Below, piece after piece: positions 27,342-35,948 of a stretch of 64,000 nucleotides of DNA (its first letter is position 1; each line of letters starts with the position of its first letter). The stretch comes from J027 sp034437655 (GTDB taxonomy: Bacteria > Chloroflexota > Anaerolineae > Aggregatilineales > J027), in contig DAOTTU010000063.1 of NCBI GenBank assembly GCA_034437655.1, positions 1 to 64,000 of the forward strand, written 5' to 3'. Under the pieces are notes generated by a model that worked only from the letters and a program-made list of their open reading frames with translations, made no database searches and had not been told where the DNA came from. The position numbers and the translations under genes were made by a program.

Positions 27342-28144
27342 TGACGGACGCGCCTACTACGTCTCAAAACACTACACCATCGACTACCGCCGCGCCATTG
27401 CTCGAGATTGAGAACCTCGAAGTGCGCTATGACGCTATTATTGCGCTGCGCGATGTCAGTTTCAATGTGCTTGAGGGGCAGGTCGTTGCATTGATTGGCG
27501 CGAATGGGGCGGGCAAAAGCACCACGCTCAACACCATCAGTGGATTAGTCAAGCCAGCGGGCGGACGGATTGCGTTCAATGGTGCAGACATCACAAACTG
27601 GGGTGCGGCTCGCATTTCGCGTTCAGGGCTGATCCAGGTGCCAGAAGGACGCCAGATCATCGCGAACATGTCCGTGCAAGAGAATCTTGAGATGGGTCAG
27701 CTCACGGCGCAGGCACCGTTCTGGCAGTACCTCACGGCGCTTTCAAAGTGGACAGCCGACCGCAAAAGCCGCCTGCATGACTTAGAGGAAATCTTCGCAC
27801 GCTTTCCACGCCTGAAAGAACGGCGACACCAGAAAGCCGGCTCACTCAGTGGGGGGGAGCAGCAAATGCTGGCTGTTGGCCGCGCGTTGTTGTCCAGGCC
27901 GCGTTTGTTGATGCTGGATGAGCCAAGCATGGGTCTTGCACCGCTTCTTGTGAACGCCGTGTTTGACATCATTAAAGACATCAAAGCTGCTGGCGAAACT
28001 ATCTTGATCGTAGAACAGAACGCCCGTAAAGCGCTTGAAGTCGCTGACTATGCTTATGTGCTGGATCGGGGTCGTATTGTAAAGTCTGGCCCGGGGACAG
28101 TGTTGCGCGATGATGTAGAAATCGTACAGGCCTATCTTGGGTAG
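27341..28144 (+). CDS. livF: Liv-type ABC ATPase LivF (system A)
   Basis: A 267-residue ATPase with Walker A GANGAGKST, Q-loop QVPEGRQIIANMSV, signature LSGGEQQMLAVGRAL and Walker B LLMLDEPSMGLAP, all in LivF form. It carries ~20 extra Thr/Ser/Pro residues at the N-terminus and an extended helical region between Q-loop and signature (QAPFWQYLTALSKW). Its ATG overlaps the LivG stop by one base. Last gene of importer system A. Confidence 0.92.
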   Translation: MTDAPTTSQNTTPSTTAAPLLEIENLEVRYDAIIALRDVSFNVLEGQVVALIGANGAGKSTTLNTISGLVKPAGGRIAFNGADITNWGAARISRSGLIQVPEGRQIIANMSVQENLEMGQLTAQAPFWQYLTALSKWTADRKSRLHDLEEIFARFPRLKERRHQKAGSLSGGEQQMLAVGRALLSRPRLLMLDEPSMGLAPLLVNAVFDIIKDIKAAGETILIVEQNARKALEVADYAYVLDRGRIVKSGPGTVLRDDVEIVQAYLG

Positions 28145-28291
28145 GGACTATACATGGCACTTTCTAACCTTAATATTAAATGGGAAAAAGCCACCATTGC
28201 ACCATTTGCTTTGCACCATGATAGCGAAGATGCTACATTTATAGCCTATTAAACTTATGTTCGGTTTTTATGTAAGCGAGGAAATGAACCT

Positions 28292-29656
28292 ATGCAACGC
28301 AACAAGTTCTCTGTACTTGTCAGTCTTCTTATTCTACTCGTCGCGGTTAGCCCGGTTTTGGCGACCTCGACCCCCGTTGAAACCACTACACCACAGCAAG
28401 ACGGTGAAAATGTGGTTGTGATTCCTGAAGGTGAAGCCGTTAAGCTCGGTCTGGCAACTGACCTCAGCAACCTCATCCCCGCACCCGGTCTGGACATTGC
28501 GCAGGCTGCACAGTTGGCCGTTGACCAGTACAACGAAGCTGGTGGCCTGATGGGCTTTGAAGTTGAACTCGACATTCAAGACGACCTCTGCACGGGCGAA
28601 GGCGCAACCTCAGTCGCGAACCTCTTTGCCGCTGACGAAAACCTTGTCGCTGTTGTTGGCCATGTCTGCTCTGGTGCATCAATCCCGGCGTCTAACATTT
28701 ACGAAGACGCTCGTATCCCGATGGTTTCCCCCAGTTCAACGGCTGGTAGCTTTACTGCACGTGGGCTGGAAGTTGCTAATCGTGTTGCCTTCAACGACAA
28801 CGTTCAGGGTGTGGTCGCTGCTCGTTATATTATGAACGAACTTGGTGCTGAAAACATCGCTGTGCTGCACGACAACAGCAGCTATGGCGAAGGCCTGGCG
28901 ACAACTGTTTCTGAAACCTTCCAGGAAATGGGCGGTGGTGTTCTAACCTTCGACGTGATTGACCCTGAAGAACAGGACTACCGCTCTGTGCTGACGGTTA
29001 TTGCTGAAGATCAGCCCGACGTGCTGTACTTCGGTGGTTACGAGTCGCAGGGTGCTTTGATTGCAGAACAGATGCGTGAAGTCGGTCTGGAAGACACCAT
29101 CTTCTTCAGTGACGACGGTGTATATACGCAGAACTTCCTCGAACTGGCCGGCGACTTTGCAGAAGGTACCTTCGTGACATTCGGTCAACAACAGGGTGAC
29201 CCCGCAGCTAACGAAGAATTTGACGCTGCCTACGAAGAAGCCTTCGGTAGCGCACCCGATGAGCTTGGCCCCTTCCATGCACAGTCCTACGATGCTGCTA
29301 ACGTGCTGCTAAACGCGCTGGAAAGCGTCGCGATGGTTAACGACGAAGGTAGCCTTGTGGTTGATCGTGAAGCGCTGATTTCAGCCGTCCGCATGACTGC
29401 TGGCTACGAAGGCCTTAGCGGTACGATCACCTGCGACGAAAATGGCGACTGCGGTTCTGGGTTGATTACAGTGTTCGTTGCTGAAGACGGTGAATGGGTC
29501 GAAGTTGAAGTCCCTGAAGAACTCCAGGTCACCCCGGCTGCCGATATGGAAGACATGGGTGATGACATGGAGGACATGGACGAGATGTCCGACGATGAAA
29601 TGTCCGATGACATGGATGAAATGTCTGACGATGAGATGGAAGAAGCCGCTGAATAA
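28292..29656 (+). CDS. Liv-type ABC substrate-binding protein with Met/Asp tail (system B)
   Basis: A 454-residue binding protein with a signal peptide (residues 1-25, cleavage near VLA-TS). The lobe motifs KLGLATDLSNLIPAPGLDIAQAAQLAVDQYN, VVGHVCSGASIPAS and IPMVSPSST are those of LivK-type proteins, and ENIAVLHDNSSYGEGL starts the second lobe. The last ~37 residues are almost only Asp, Met, Glu and Ser, in DM/EM repeats. The tail is outside the fold and its role is unknown. First gene of importer system B. A weak promoter candidate TTGCAC-17 bp-TACATT lies at 28211-28239. Confidence 0.9.
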   Translation: MQRNKFSVLVSLLILLVAVSPVLATSTPVETTTPQQDGENVVVIPEGEAVKLGLATDLSNLIPAPGLDIAQAAQLAVDQYNEAGGLMGFEVELDIQDDLCTGEGATSVANLFAADENLVAVVGHVCSGASIPASNIYEDARIPMVSPSSTAGSFTARGLEVANRVAFNDNVQGVVAARYIMNELGAENIAVLHDNSSYGEGLATTVSETFQEMGGGVLTFDVIDPEEQDYRSVLTVIAEDQPDVLYFGGYESQGALIAEQMREVGLEDTIFFSDDGVYTQNFLELAGDFAEGTFVTFGQQQGDPAANEEFDAAYEEAFGSAPDELGPFHAQSYDAANVLLNALESVAMVNDEGSLVVDREALISAVRMTAGYEGLSGTITCDENGDCGSGLITVFVAEDGEWVEVEVPEELQVTPAADMEDMGDDMEDMDEMSDDEMSDDMDEMSDDEMEEAAE

Positions 29657-29676
29657 GCACGGCGTTTAACAAGATG

Positions 29677-29714
29677 ATGAGCAGGTGACTTTGACGGTTG
29701 CCTGCTTATTTTTT
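29677..29714 (+). terminator. Intrinsic terminator/attenuator after the system-B binding-protein gene
   Basis: ATGAGCAGG (29677-29685) pairs with CCTGCTTAT (29701-29709) through 9 pairs, one of them G-U, followed by a T-run to 29714. It lies 20 nt after the binding-protein stop and 60 nt before the permease start, so partial termination would give more binding protein than permease. Confidence 0.75.
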
Positions 29715-29774
29715 CGGTGTATATTTTTGTATCGTTATTGCTCAAAATTTTTTTGTTGATACGGAGTCGGTGTG

Positions 29775-31319
29775 ATGGTCAATGCGACAGAACGACTGAC
29801 CAACTTGCGTAGTGGGGCAGACTTTGAACTGTTCAGCACGCGCTTTTTGTTCTATGGTATCCTGCTGGCGTTTGGTTACATCTTCTGGCTGGTAGGGGCA
29901 ACGTCAGGGTTATTTGGTACACCGCCTGACGCCTGGATTATGCAATTTGCGGATGGCTGGCAGATTGTATTGCAGATTTATACCTATATTGGCGCAACCG
30001 TCCTTTTCCTTGAAGCGGCCGTGCGCAGCAACGAACTTGATAACAAACCCATCAGCCCCTTGTTGCTCAACACGGGTGGGATGCTGCTGGTGTTGCTGTT
30101 GGCGGTTCGTGTAGACAGTGTGCTGGCAACTGAGCCGCGGACTTTCGTGACATGGGCAAGCCTGTTCATTAACGGCACCATTCAAGGCGGCGTCTATGCC
30201 TTGATTGCGCTTGGCTACACGCTGGTGTATGGCATCCTGTTCATGATTAATTTTGCGCATGGCGAAATCATGATGTTTGGTGCCTATGGCGGCTACTTTG
30301 CCATGCAATTTCTGGTGGCGGGTGGCACCCGTAGCTTTGAAGACGGCGCGACACTGGTGGCTTTTGTGTTGATCCCGGTGATTGTGGGGATTATGAGTCT
30401 GCCACTCGAACGTCTGATTGAAGGCTTTCGAGAACGTGAAACGTCTAATTTCCAGACACCAGACTGGTTATTCACCTTCTTTTCGACGCCGTTACGTTTT
30501 GTGGTAGGTATTTTGATTGGTTACGGGGCACTGGTTGGGCTGGGTGGCTATGCGCCGCACATTTTCTTGCTGGTGATTACCCTCGCCGGGGCGTTGTTCG
30601 CGCTGTTGATCGGTATGACTGTCTCGATCCTGCTCTCCATCTTGCTAGAGCGGGTCGCGTACCGGCCGCTACGCTTCGCACCGCGTCTCGTCCCATTGAT
30701 TAGCGCGATTGGGGCTTCAATCTTTTTGCAGCAGGTTGCGTTGCGCGTCTTTGGTCCCCAACGTCAAACATACCCGCGTCTGCGGCTGTTGGCGGACCCA
30801 ACCTACGAAATTGACCTCGGTGAACTCGGCGTACTGACGATTTCCAAAATCGGCACGGCGATCGTAATCGTTTCGGTGCTGCTGATGTTCTTGCTGTATA
30901 CCATTATCCAGCGCACCAAGATTGGCCGGGCGATGCGGGCCGTTGCACAGGACAAAAACACTTCGGCGCTGATGGGTATCAATGTAGACCGTGTGATCGT
31001 GTTCACGTTTATGCTGGGGGCAGCGTTGGCTGGTGCAGCGGGCGTGATGCTTGGTTTGCGCAGCGAAAAGTTCGACTTTAAGTTTGGTTTTACCCCGGGG
31101 TTGAAGGCGTTCACGGCGGCGGTGTTAGGTGGTATTGGGAGCATTCCAGGGGCTATGTTTGGCGGCTTTTTCCTCGGTATTGCCGAGTCGTTGGGCCCGT
31201 CGTTGCTTGGTTTTGATGACAAGTGGCGTAATGCCATCGCGTTTAGCTTGCTGGTGTTGGTGCTTATCTTCCGGCCGTCGGGCTTGTTTGGTGCTGCTTC
31301 CGAAGTGAAGAAAGTCTAG
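29775..31319 (+). CDS. livH: Liv-type ABC permease LivH with N-terminal extension (system B)
   Basis: A 514-residue permease, far longer than the usual ~290-320. The canonical core begins near residue 130 (LFINGTIQGGVYALIALG, then YGILFMINFAHGEIMMFGAYG). The coupling segment is GRAMRAVAQDKNTSALMGINVDR, followed by GIGSIPGAMFGGFFLGIAE. The first ~130 residues add about three helices. A further ~80-residue stretch (about 190-285, with a charged RERETSN segment) is inserted before ERVAYRPLRFAPRLVPLISAIG. ATG 29775 with CGGAG 8 nt upstream is preferred over the adjacent GTG at 29772. Confidence 0.85.
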   Translation: MVNATERLTNLRSGADFELFSTRFLFYGILLAFGYIFWLVGATSGLFGTPPDAWIMQFADGWQIVLQIYTYIGATVLFLEAAVRSNELDNKPISPLLLNTGGMLLVLLLAVRVDSVLATEPRTFVTWASLFINGTIQGGVYALIALGYTLVYGILFMINFAHGEIMMFGAYGGYFAMQFLVAGGTRSFEDGATLVAFVLIPVIVGIMSLPLERLIEGFRERETSNFQTPDWLFTFFSTPLRFVVGILIGYGALVGLGGYAPHIFLLVITLAGALFALLIGMTVSILLSILLERVAYRPLRFAPRLVPLISAIGASIFLQQVALRVFGPQRQTYPRLRLLADPTYEIDLGELGVLTISKIGTAIVIVSVLLMFLLYTIIQRTKIGRAMRAVAQDKNTSALMGINVDRVIVFTFMLGAALAGAAGVMLGLRSEKFDFKFGFTPGLKAFTAAVLGGIGSIPGAMFGGFFLGIAESLGPSLLGFDDKWRNAIAFSLLVLVLIFRPSGLFGAASEVKKV

Positions 31320-31325
31320 TTTATT

Positions 31326-33887
31326 ATGATACAACGACTTTTTACTGCGCTGGGAGTTGTCCGCGATGGTCTCACAGCGGGGTTGTTACTTGGCATCGGC
31401 CTCATCTTCCTGACCCTTATCGGCCTACCTTCTGACGATAGTGAACAGCTTGCCGCCATCAGTGTAGAGCTTTTCGTCGTTCTAACCGCCTATATTGCCT
31501 GGCGCATCGCACGACAGGAGGGTGAACGGATTCTTCCTGTAGTCATGGCCAACGCACTCGCGGTTGGTGTGGTCGCGGGCGGAACATTGCTGCTGTTCCT
31601 GAGCATCATTAACAGTTGGCACGCCGACGGCACCGACGTCGAAGGACTTTACTTCGCCAAGATGAACACCTATCCGGTGCATGTCCTCTCTGGTGTTCCC
31701 CTTGAAGAACTGGAACCCAACCCGGAAGTAAACCCATTTACGGGCGAATTACCACCCGGCGCTGAACTGCGTACGACACCGTTTCGTTTCGGCACCACGT
31801 CAGAGGCATCAATTTTCAGTCTGGATATTCCGGCGCTTTTTGACGTTGATGAGATTGAACTTGCTATCAATGGCATCGGTGTGACGATTTATGAGTTTCA
31901 TATTGGTGGGCTATATGGGCTCCTGATGCTCTTGATGATTGGCGCAGGTATCGGTGGCGGCGCACAATTGTTGGTGCAGCGCATTAATTGGGAGTCTGTC
32001 TGGGAACAAATGCGCGAGACACGCTTGGTATCTGGGGCGGTTTATATTGTGCCGCGTGTGTTGCACTGGGTGGTGTTATCACTGCCGCTGCTGATCTTCA
32101 TCCTCTTTTGGCTTACGGTTGAACATGAACGCAGTAGCGAAGGGGCTTTATTTGCAGTGCCCCTTCTCGATATTCAAGATGCGACGGGTATAGGGGTTTA
32201 CGACCTTCTGATTGACGAAAGCAGTGCAAGCGATTCTTTCCAGCCGATTGACCTCACGGAAACCTTCAACCTCACCAGTGATTCGCTGGTAGATGCGCCG
32301 AGCTTGCAGCTTGGAATTGCGTTTCTGGTTATTATTTTTGCGATGATCGCTATCCGTGCAGTGCATATTCGCCCGACGTCGCTGGGATATATACCTCGAT
32401 TCTTGATCCCCTTTGTGATTATCAGCGTGCTGCTGGTCGTGGCATTGATTCGTATTGAGAGCAGCGACATTGTCTTTTTTGCACCCAATATCGACATTTT
32501 CGGGCTTGATGCGATGGGCTGGACACGGCTCACGTTTGGCCTGGTCGCACTGGGCTTGCTGCTCTTTGTTGGGCTAGCAAGTAATGACCCCAGGAATTTC
32601 GAATTGGTGTACACGGTTGGTATCGGCGCGACGGTGTTTTTGATCTCGCCATTATTCATGAATCAGTATCAGACTTTTGTGATGGGGCGTGTGATGCTGG
32701 CTGTGATGTTTGGACTGGGGTTAAACATTGTGGTTGGCTATGCTGGCCTGCTAGACCTCGGGTATGTGGCGTTTTATGCGATTGGCGCATACACGTTTGC
32801 TTTTGTTGCGGTTGAAAGTGAGCAATTTAAACTCACCGCAGGGCAGGCCGACACACTCGGCTGGACGATGGTGGCCGCCTTGTTAATTGCGCCGCTCGTC
32901 ATTTTTATTGGACTTGCTATACTGGGGCGATTGCCAAATCGAAGCGGCACTACCGTCAACGCATTCGGCTGGAAGCGCAAGGCCCCGGTGTGGAATGCAC
33001 AGCCTTCGCTTGTACTCGTCTCGTTCCTGATGTTTATTGTGGTTGCGGTGACGCTCTCTTTTGGTGATGTGTTGCAAGAAGGCGACTTGCTGGAGAATCT
33101 GGGGCTTGGCATTCTGACAACAGATGCGGGGAGCATCTTCTTCTCACCATTTTTGATTACCATCGTGGCGGCGTTGCTGACGGGTGCCTTTGCCGGAATT
33201 GTACTCGGTTTCCCCGTGTTGCGGCTGCGTGGGGACTACCTCGCGATTGTTACGCTTGGTTTCGGTGAGATTATCAGCCTCGCGTTGCGTAACCTCGACA
33301 CCACGACAGGCGGCCCGTCTGGTGCATTGGGCATTCCCAAGCCTGTACCGGACGGCACATCCATTCCGGTCAGTAATTTAGTGCTGTTGTATATCAGTAT
33401 CGTCGGCGCGATTCTCGTCAGTTTTGTGTCGTTGAATTTACGCAACTCGCGCATTGGGCGGGCATGGCTGGCGATTCGTAGCGATGAAGATATTGCACAG
33501 GCGATGGGCATCAACCTTGTGAATCTCAAGTTGCTGGCCTTCTCGATTGGGGCGGCCATGGCAGCACTGGCAGGGATGATCTTTGCATCGCGTCAAAACT
33601 CGATTTTCCCGGATGACTTTAACCTCGAAGTGTCGATTAACGTACTCTCGCTTGTGATTATCGGTGGCATGGGCAGTGTGCCCGGTGTGGTGATTGGTAG
33701 CATCGTGCTTATTGGCCTGCCAGAGTTGCTGCGTCCAGTCGAAGACTACCGCATCATGGCCTTCGGTCTGCTGCTAATTTTGACAATGGTCACTCGCCCG
33801 CAAGGGTTACTGCCAGCGCCGCCACCTGAACTCGAAGCCCGTGCCCGCGCCTTAACCCATAACACAGAGGACGATTCGCATGGCTAA
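31326..33887 (+). CDS. livM: Liv-type ABC permease LivM with very long N-terminal extension (system B)
   Basis: An 853-residue protein, more than twice the usual LivM length. The canonical core starts near residue 455 (GLGLNIVVGYAGLLDLGYVAFYAIGAY) and includes VLRLRGDYLAIVTLGFGEI, GRAWLAIRSDEDIAQAMGINLV and the final GMGSVPGVVIGSIVLIGLPELLR. The extra ~450 residues hold about eight hydrophobic helices plus two probable extracytoplasmic stretches (about 96-190 and 265-328). I see no known domain in them. The core also has an insert after GAYTFAF (about 495-595). The frame is intact. The next gene overlaps by 8 bp. Confidence 0.85.
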   Translation: MIQRLFTALGVVRDGLTAGLLLGIGLIFLTLIGLPSDDSEQLAAISVELFVVLTAYIAWRIARQEGERILPVVMANALAVGVVAGGTLLLFLSIINSWHADGTDVEGLYFAKMNTYPVHVLSGVPLEELEPNPEVNPFTGELPPGAELRTTPFRFGTTSEASIFSLDIPALFDVDEIELAINGIGVTIYEFHIGGLYGLLMLLMIGAGIGGGAQLLVQRINWESVWEQMRETRLVSGAVYIVPRVLHWVVLSLPLLIFILFWLTVEHERSSEGALFAVPLLDIQDATGIGVYDLLIDESSASDSFQPIDLTETFNLTSDSLVDAPSLQLGIAFLVIIFAMIAIRAVHIRPTSLGYIPRFLIPFVIISVLLVVALIRIESSDIVFFAPNIDIFGLDAMGWTRLTFGLVALGLLLFVGLASNDPRNFELVYTVGIGATVFLISPLFMNQYQTFVMGRVMLAVMFGLGLNIVVGYAGLLDLGYVAFYAIGAYTFAFVAVESEQFKLTAGQADTLGWTMVAALLIAPLVIFIGLAILGRLPNRSGTTVNAFGWKRKAPVWNAQPSLVLVSFLMFIVVAVTLSFGDVLQEGDLLENLGLGILTTDAGSIFFSPFLITIVAALLTGAFAGIVLGFPVLRLRGDYLAIVTLGFGEIISLALRNLDTTTGGPSGALGIPKPVPDGTSIPVSNLVLLYISIVGAILVSFVSLNLRNSRIGRAWLAIRSDEDIAQAMGINLVNLKLLAFSIGAAMAALAGMIFASRQNSIFPDDFNLEVSINVLSLVIIGGMGSVPGVVIGSIVLIGLPELLRPVEDYRIMAFGLLLILTMVTRPQGLLPAPPPELEARARALTHNTEDDSHG

Positions 33888-34665
33888 GTTCATTCTTGAA
33901 GTCGATAAAATGTCGAAGGTGTTCGGCGGGTTAAAGGCTATTTCTGAAGCGTCGATGCAAATCCCAGAAGGGGCAATCGCTAGCCTCATTGGCCCCAACG
34001 GGGCTGGCAAAACGACGTTTTTTAACTGTGTGACGGGTTTCTACAGCCCCAACGGTGGCGAGATCCGTTTCATGGGGCGCACCATCAAAGGGTTACGGCC
34101 CGATCAGGTTGCGTCCTTAGGTATCGCCCGCACCTATCAGAACATCCACCTGTTTGATGGCATGACTACACTTGAGAATATTCTGGTTGGTATGCATACT
34201 CGGTTAGGGCAAGGCTGGATTGGAGCGATTGTGCGGCATCTTGCTTTCCGGCAAGAATCTCAGCAGAGCTTGCGCCGGGCCTACGAATTGCTCGAATATG
34301 TCGGTTTGACCGGACAGGGGGATACGCTGGCCACGAATTTGCCCTATGGCTCGCAACGGCGTTTGGAGATTGCGCGTGCGCTGGCCAGTGAACCGCGCCT
34401 TTTGCTGCTAGACGAACCCACAGCAGGGATGAACACGCAGGAAACTGCCGATATGATCGCTTTTATTCGCCGTGTCCGCGAAGAATTTGACCTGACGATC
34501 CTCTTGATTGAGCATGATATGAACCTGGTGATGAACGTCTCGGATCAAGTCACGGTGCTGGACTATGGCAAAGTAATTGCAGATGGCACGCCCGAGAAAG
34601 TACGTAACGACCCGCGTGTGATTGAGGCTTATCTGGGTACAACCCTCGAAGAAAACGAGTCCTGA
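33880..34665 (+). CDS. livG: Liv-type ABC ATPase LivG (system B)
   Basis: A 261-residue ATPase with Walker A GPNGAGKTTF, Q-loop RTYQNIHLF, signature LPYGSQRRLEIARAL and Walker B LLLLDEPTAGMNT. The signature is YGSQ in place of the usual YGxQ, within family range. It starts inside the LivM gene with GAGGA upstream. Forms the ATPase pair with the LivF protein 2 bp downstream. Confidence 0.93.
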   Translation: MAKFILEVDKMSKVFGGLKAISEASMQIPEGAIASLIGPNGAGKTTFFNCVTGFYSPNGGEIRFMGRTIKGLRPDQVASLGIARTYQNIHLFDGMTTLENILVGMHTRLGQGWIGAIVRHLAFRQESQQSLRRAYELLEYVGLTGQGDTLATNLPYGSQRRLEIARALASEPRLLLLDEPTAGMNTQETADMIAFIRRVREEFDLTILLIEHDMNLVMNVSDQVTVLDYGKVIADGTPEKVRNDPRVIEAYLGTTLEENES

Positions 34666-34667
34666 CG

Positions 34668-35384
34668 ATGGTACTGTTACAAGTCAAAGATATTCATACG
34701 TACTACGGCAAAATTCATGCACTCAAGGGTATCTCGCTGGAAGTGAACCAGGGTGAAATTGTTACCCTGATTGGGAGTAACGGTGCTGGCAAGACGACAA
34801 CACTCAATACCATTTCGGGCATTACCCCCCCCAAAGAGGGCCAGATTATTTTGCAGGGCGAAGACATCACCCGCTTGAAACCGCATGAGGTCGTTGAGAA
34901 GGGGCTCGTACAAAGCCCAGAGGGGCGCAAAATCTTCGGTCGCTTGAGCGTGCGCGAGAACCTTGATCTAGGAGCCTATAGCCGCACTGACACGACCAAC
35001 TTTGCCCGCGACCTTGAGTTGGTGTATGACATTTTTCCGCGCCTCAAAGAACGACAACGCCAGCTTGGGGGTACGCTTTCTGGCGGTGAACAGCAAATGT
35101 TAGCAATTGGCCGTGCGCTGATGGCCCGTCCGAAAATTTTGTTGCTAGACGAACCGTCAATGGGGTTAGCACCGTTATTGGTGCGAGATATTTTCGCTGT
35201 TATTAACCAGTTAAACACCGAACAACAGACAACAATTCTGCTGGTGGAGCAGAACGCGCAGCAAGCGCTCACCGTTGCCCATCGCGGTTATGTGTTGCAG
35301 TCTGGCAATGTGGTTATGGCTGACGATGCGGATGTGCTGTTGCAGGATGAATCGGTGCGCAGCGCTTACCTGGGGGAACATTAA
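34668..35384 (+). CDS. livF: Liv-type ABC ATPase LivF (system B)
   Basis: A 238-residue ATPase of normal LivF length: Walker A GSNGAGKTTT, Q-loop QSPEGRKIFGRLSV, signature LSGGEQQMLAIGRAL, Walker B LLLDEPSMGLAP, and the switch His replaced in the usual LivF way by a Gln (LLVEQNAQ). It follows LivG by two bases and is followed by a small lipoprotein gene two bases later, so that gene belongs to the same transcript. Confidence 0.93.
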   Translation: MVLLQVKDIHTYYGKIHALKGISLEVNQGEIVTLIGSNGAGKTTTLNTISGITPPKEGQIILQGEDITRLKPHEVVEKGLVQSPEGRKIFGRLSVRENLDLGAYSRTDTTNFARDLELVYDIFPRLKERQRQLGGTLSGGEQQMLAIGRALMARPKILLLDEPSMGLAPLLVRDIFAVINQLNTEQQTTILLVEQNAQQALTVAHRGYVLQSGNVVMADDADVLLQDESVRSAYLGEH

Positions 35385-35386
35385 TC

Positions 35387-35941
35387 ATGCGGAAAGGATA
35401 CTTGTCGCTGGTTTTTGGGGTAGTGATGGTGTTTCTGGTGGCCTGTGGCGGCCCGACTGAGGAGTCACGGCAATGGGCGGATCGTTTCCCGGCGGAAATC
35501 ACGATGCCAGTTGAAGCCGAAGCGGGCGCAGAACCTGTCGTCTGGTGGGAAAAAACCGACGACCGCACACAATTCGCCATCGAAACCCAATCACGTTATG
35601 GCTATGCAACGGTTTCTTACGAAGGTGACGCTGACCCCGTTGAAGATACTGTCGCATATATCACGATTAACACCTATGCGAACGAATCTTCAGCAGACGT
35701 TGCGCTGGAAGATGCCATGCTGAACTGGCAGTTGCAGGGGGCTCGCTTTGAAACGGAGCGTTTTGGGCGCGATACGTTCGACTTTGCCGTGCTGAATGGT
35801 GGTGTATTGGCCTATTTCCAGAACGATGACACGGTTTTCCATGTGCGGATTGTGCCCGACGACGTTGAAATGACTGTGCCCGAGGATGGGTACATGGCAC
35901 TCTTTGAAACGATTTTGCTGGTACTCGAGAACGCGGATTAA
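35387..35941 (+). CDS. Small lipoprotein of Liv operon B
   Basis: I do not recognise this 184-residue protein. It has a lipoprotein signal with lipobox LVAC-GG (Cys at about residue 20), so it should be anchored outside the membrane. The mature part is acidic and beta-rich (PVVWWEKTDD, YGYATVSYEGDADP, TVAYITINTY), without a known motif. It starts two bases after the LivF gene and ends seven bases from the convergent PKS gene, so it is the last gene of system B. A role as an accessory to the importer is inference. Confidence 0.7.
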   Translation: MRKGYLSLVFGVVMVFLVACGGPTEESRQWADRFPAEITMPVEAEAGAEPVVWWEKTDDRTQFAIETQSRYGYATVSYEGDADPVEDTVAYITINTYANESSADVALEDAMLNWQLQGARFETERFGRDTFDFAVLNGGVLAYFQNDDTVFHVRIVPDDVEMTVPEDGYMALFETILLVLENAD

Positions 35942-35948
35942 GTGGCGC

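Noticed and set aside
29545..29640. GATGA-rich repeats that resemble a tandem repeat locus
   Set aside because: They encode the Met/Asp tail in frame and have no fixed period, so they are treated as coding.
22507..35384. A recent tandem duplication of a Liv operon
   Set aside because: The two systems differ in protein length, in which end the permeases are extended and in gene ends, so they are diverged or separately acquired.
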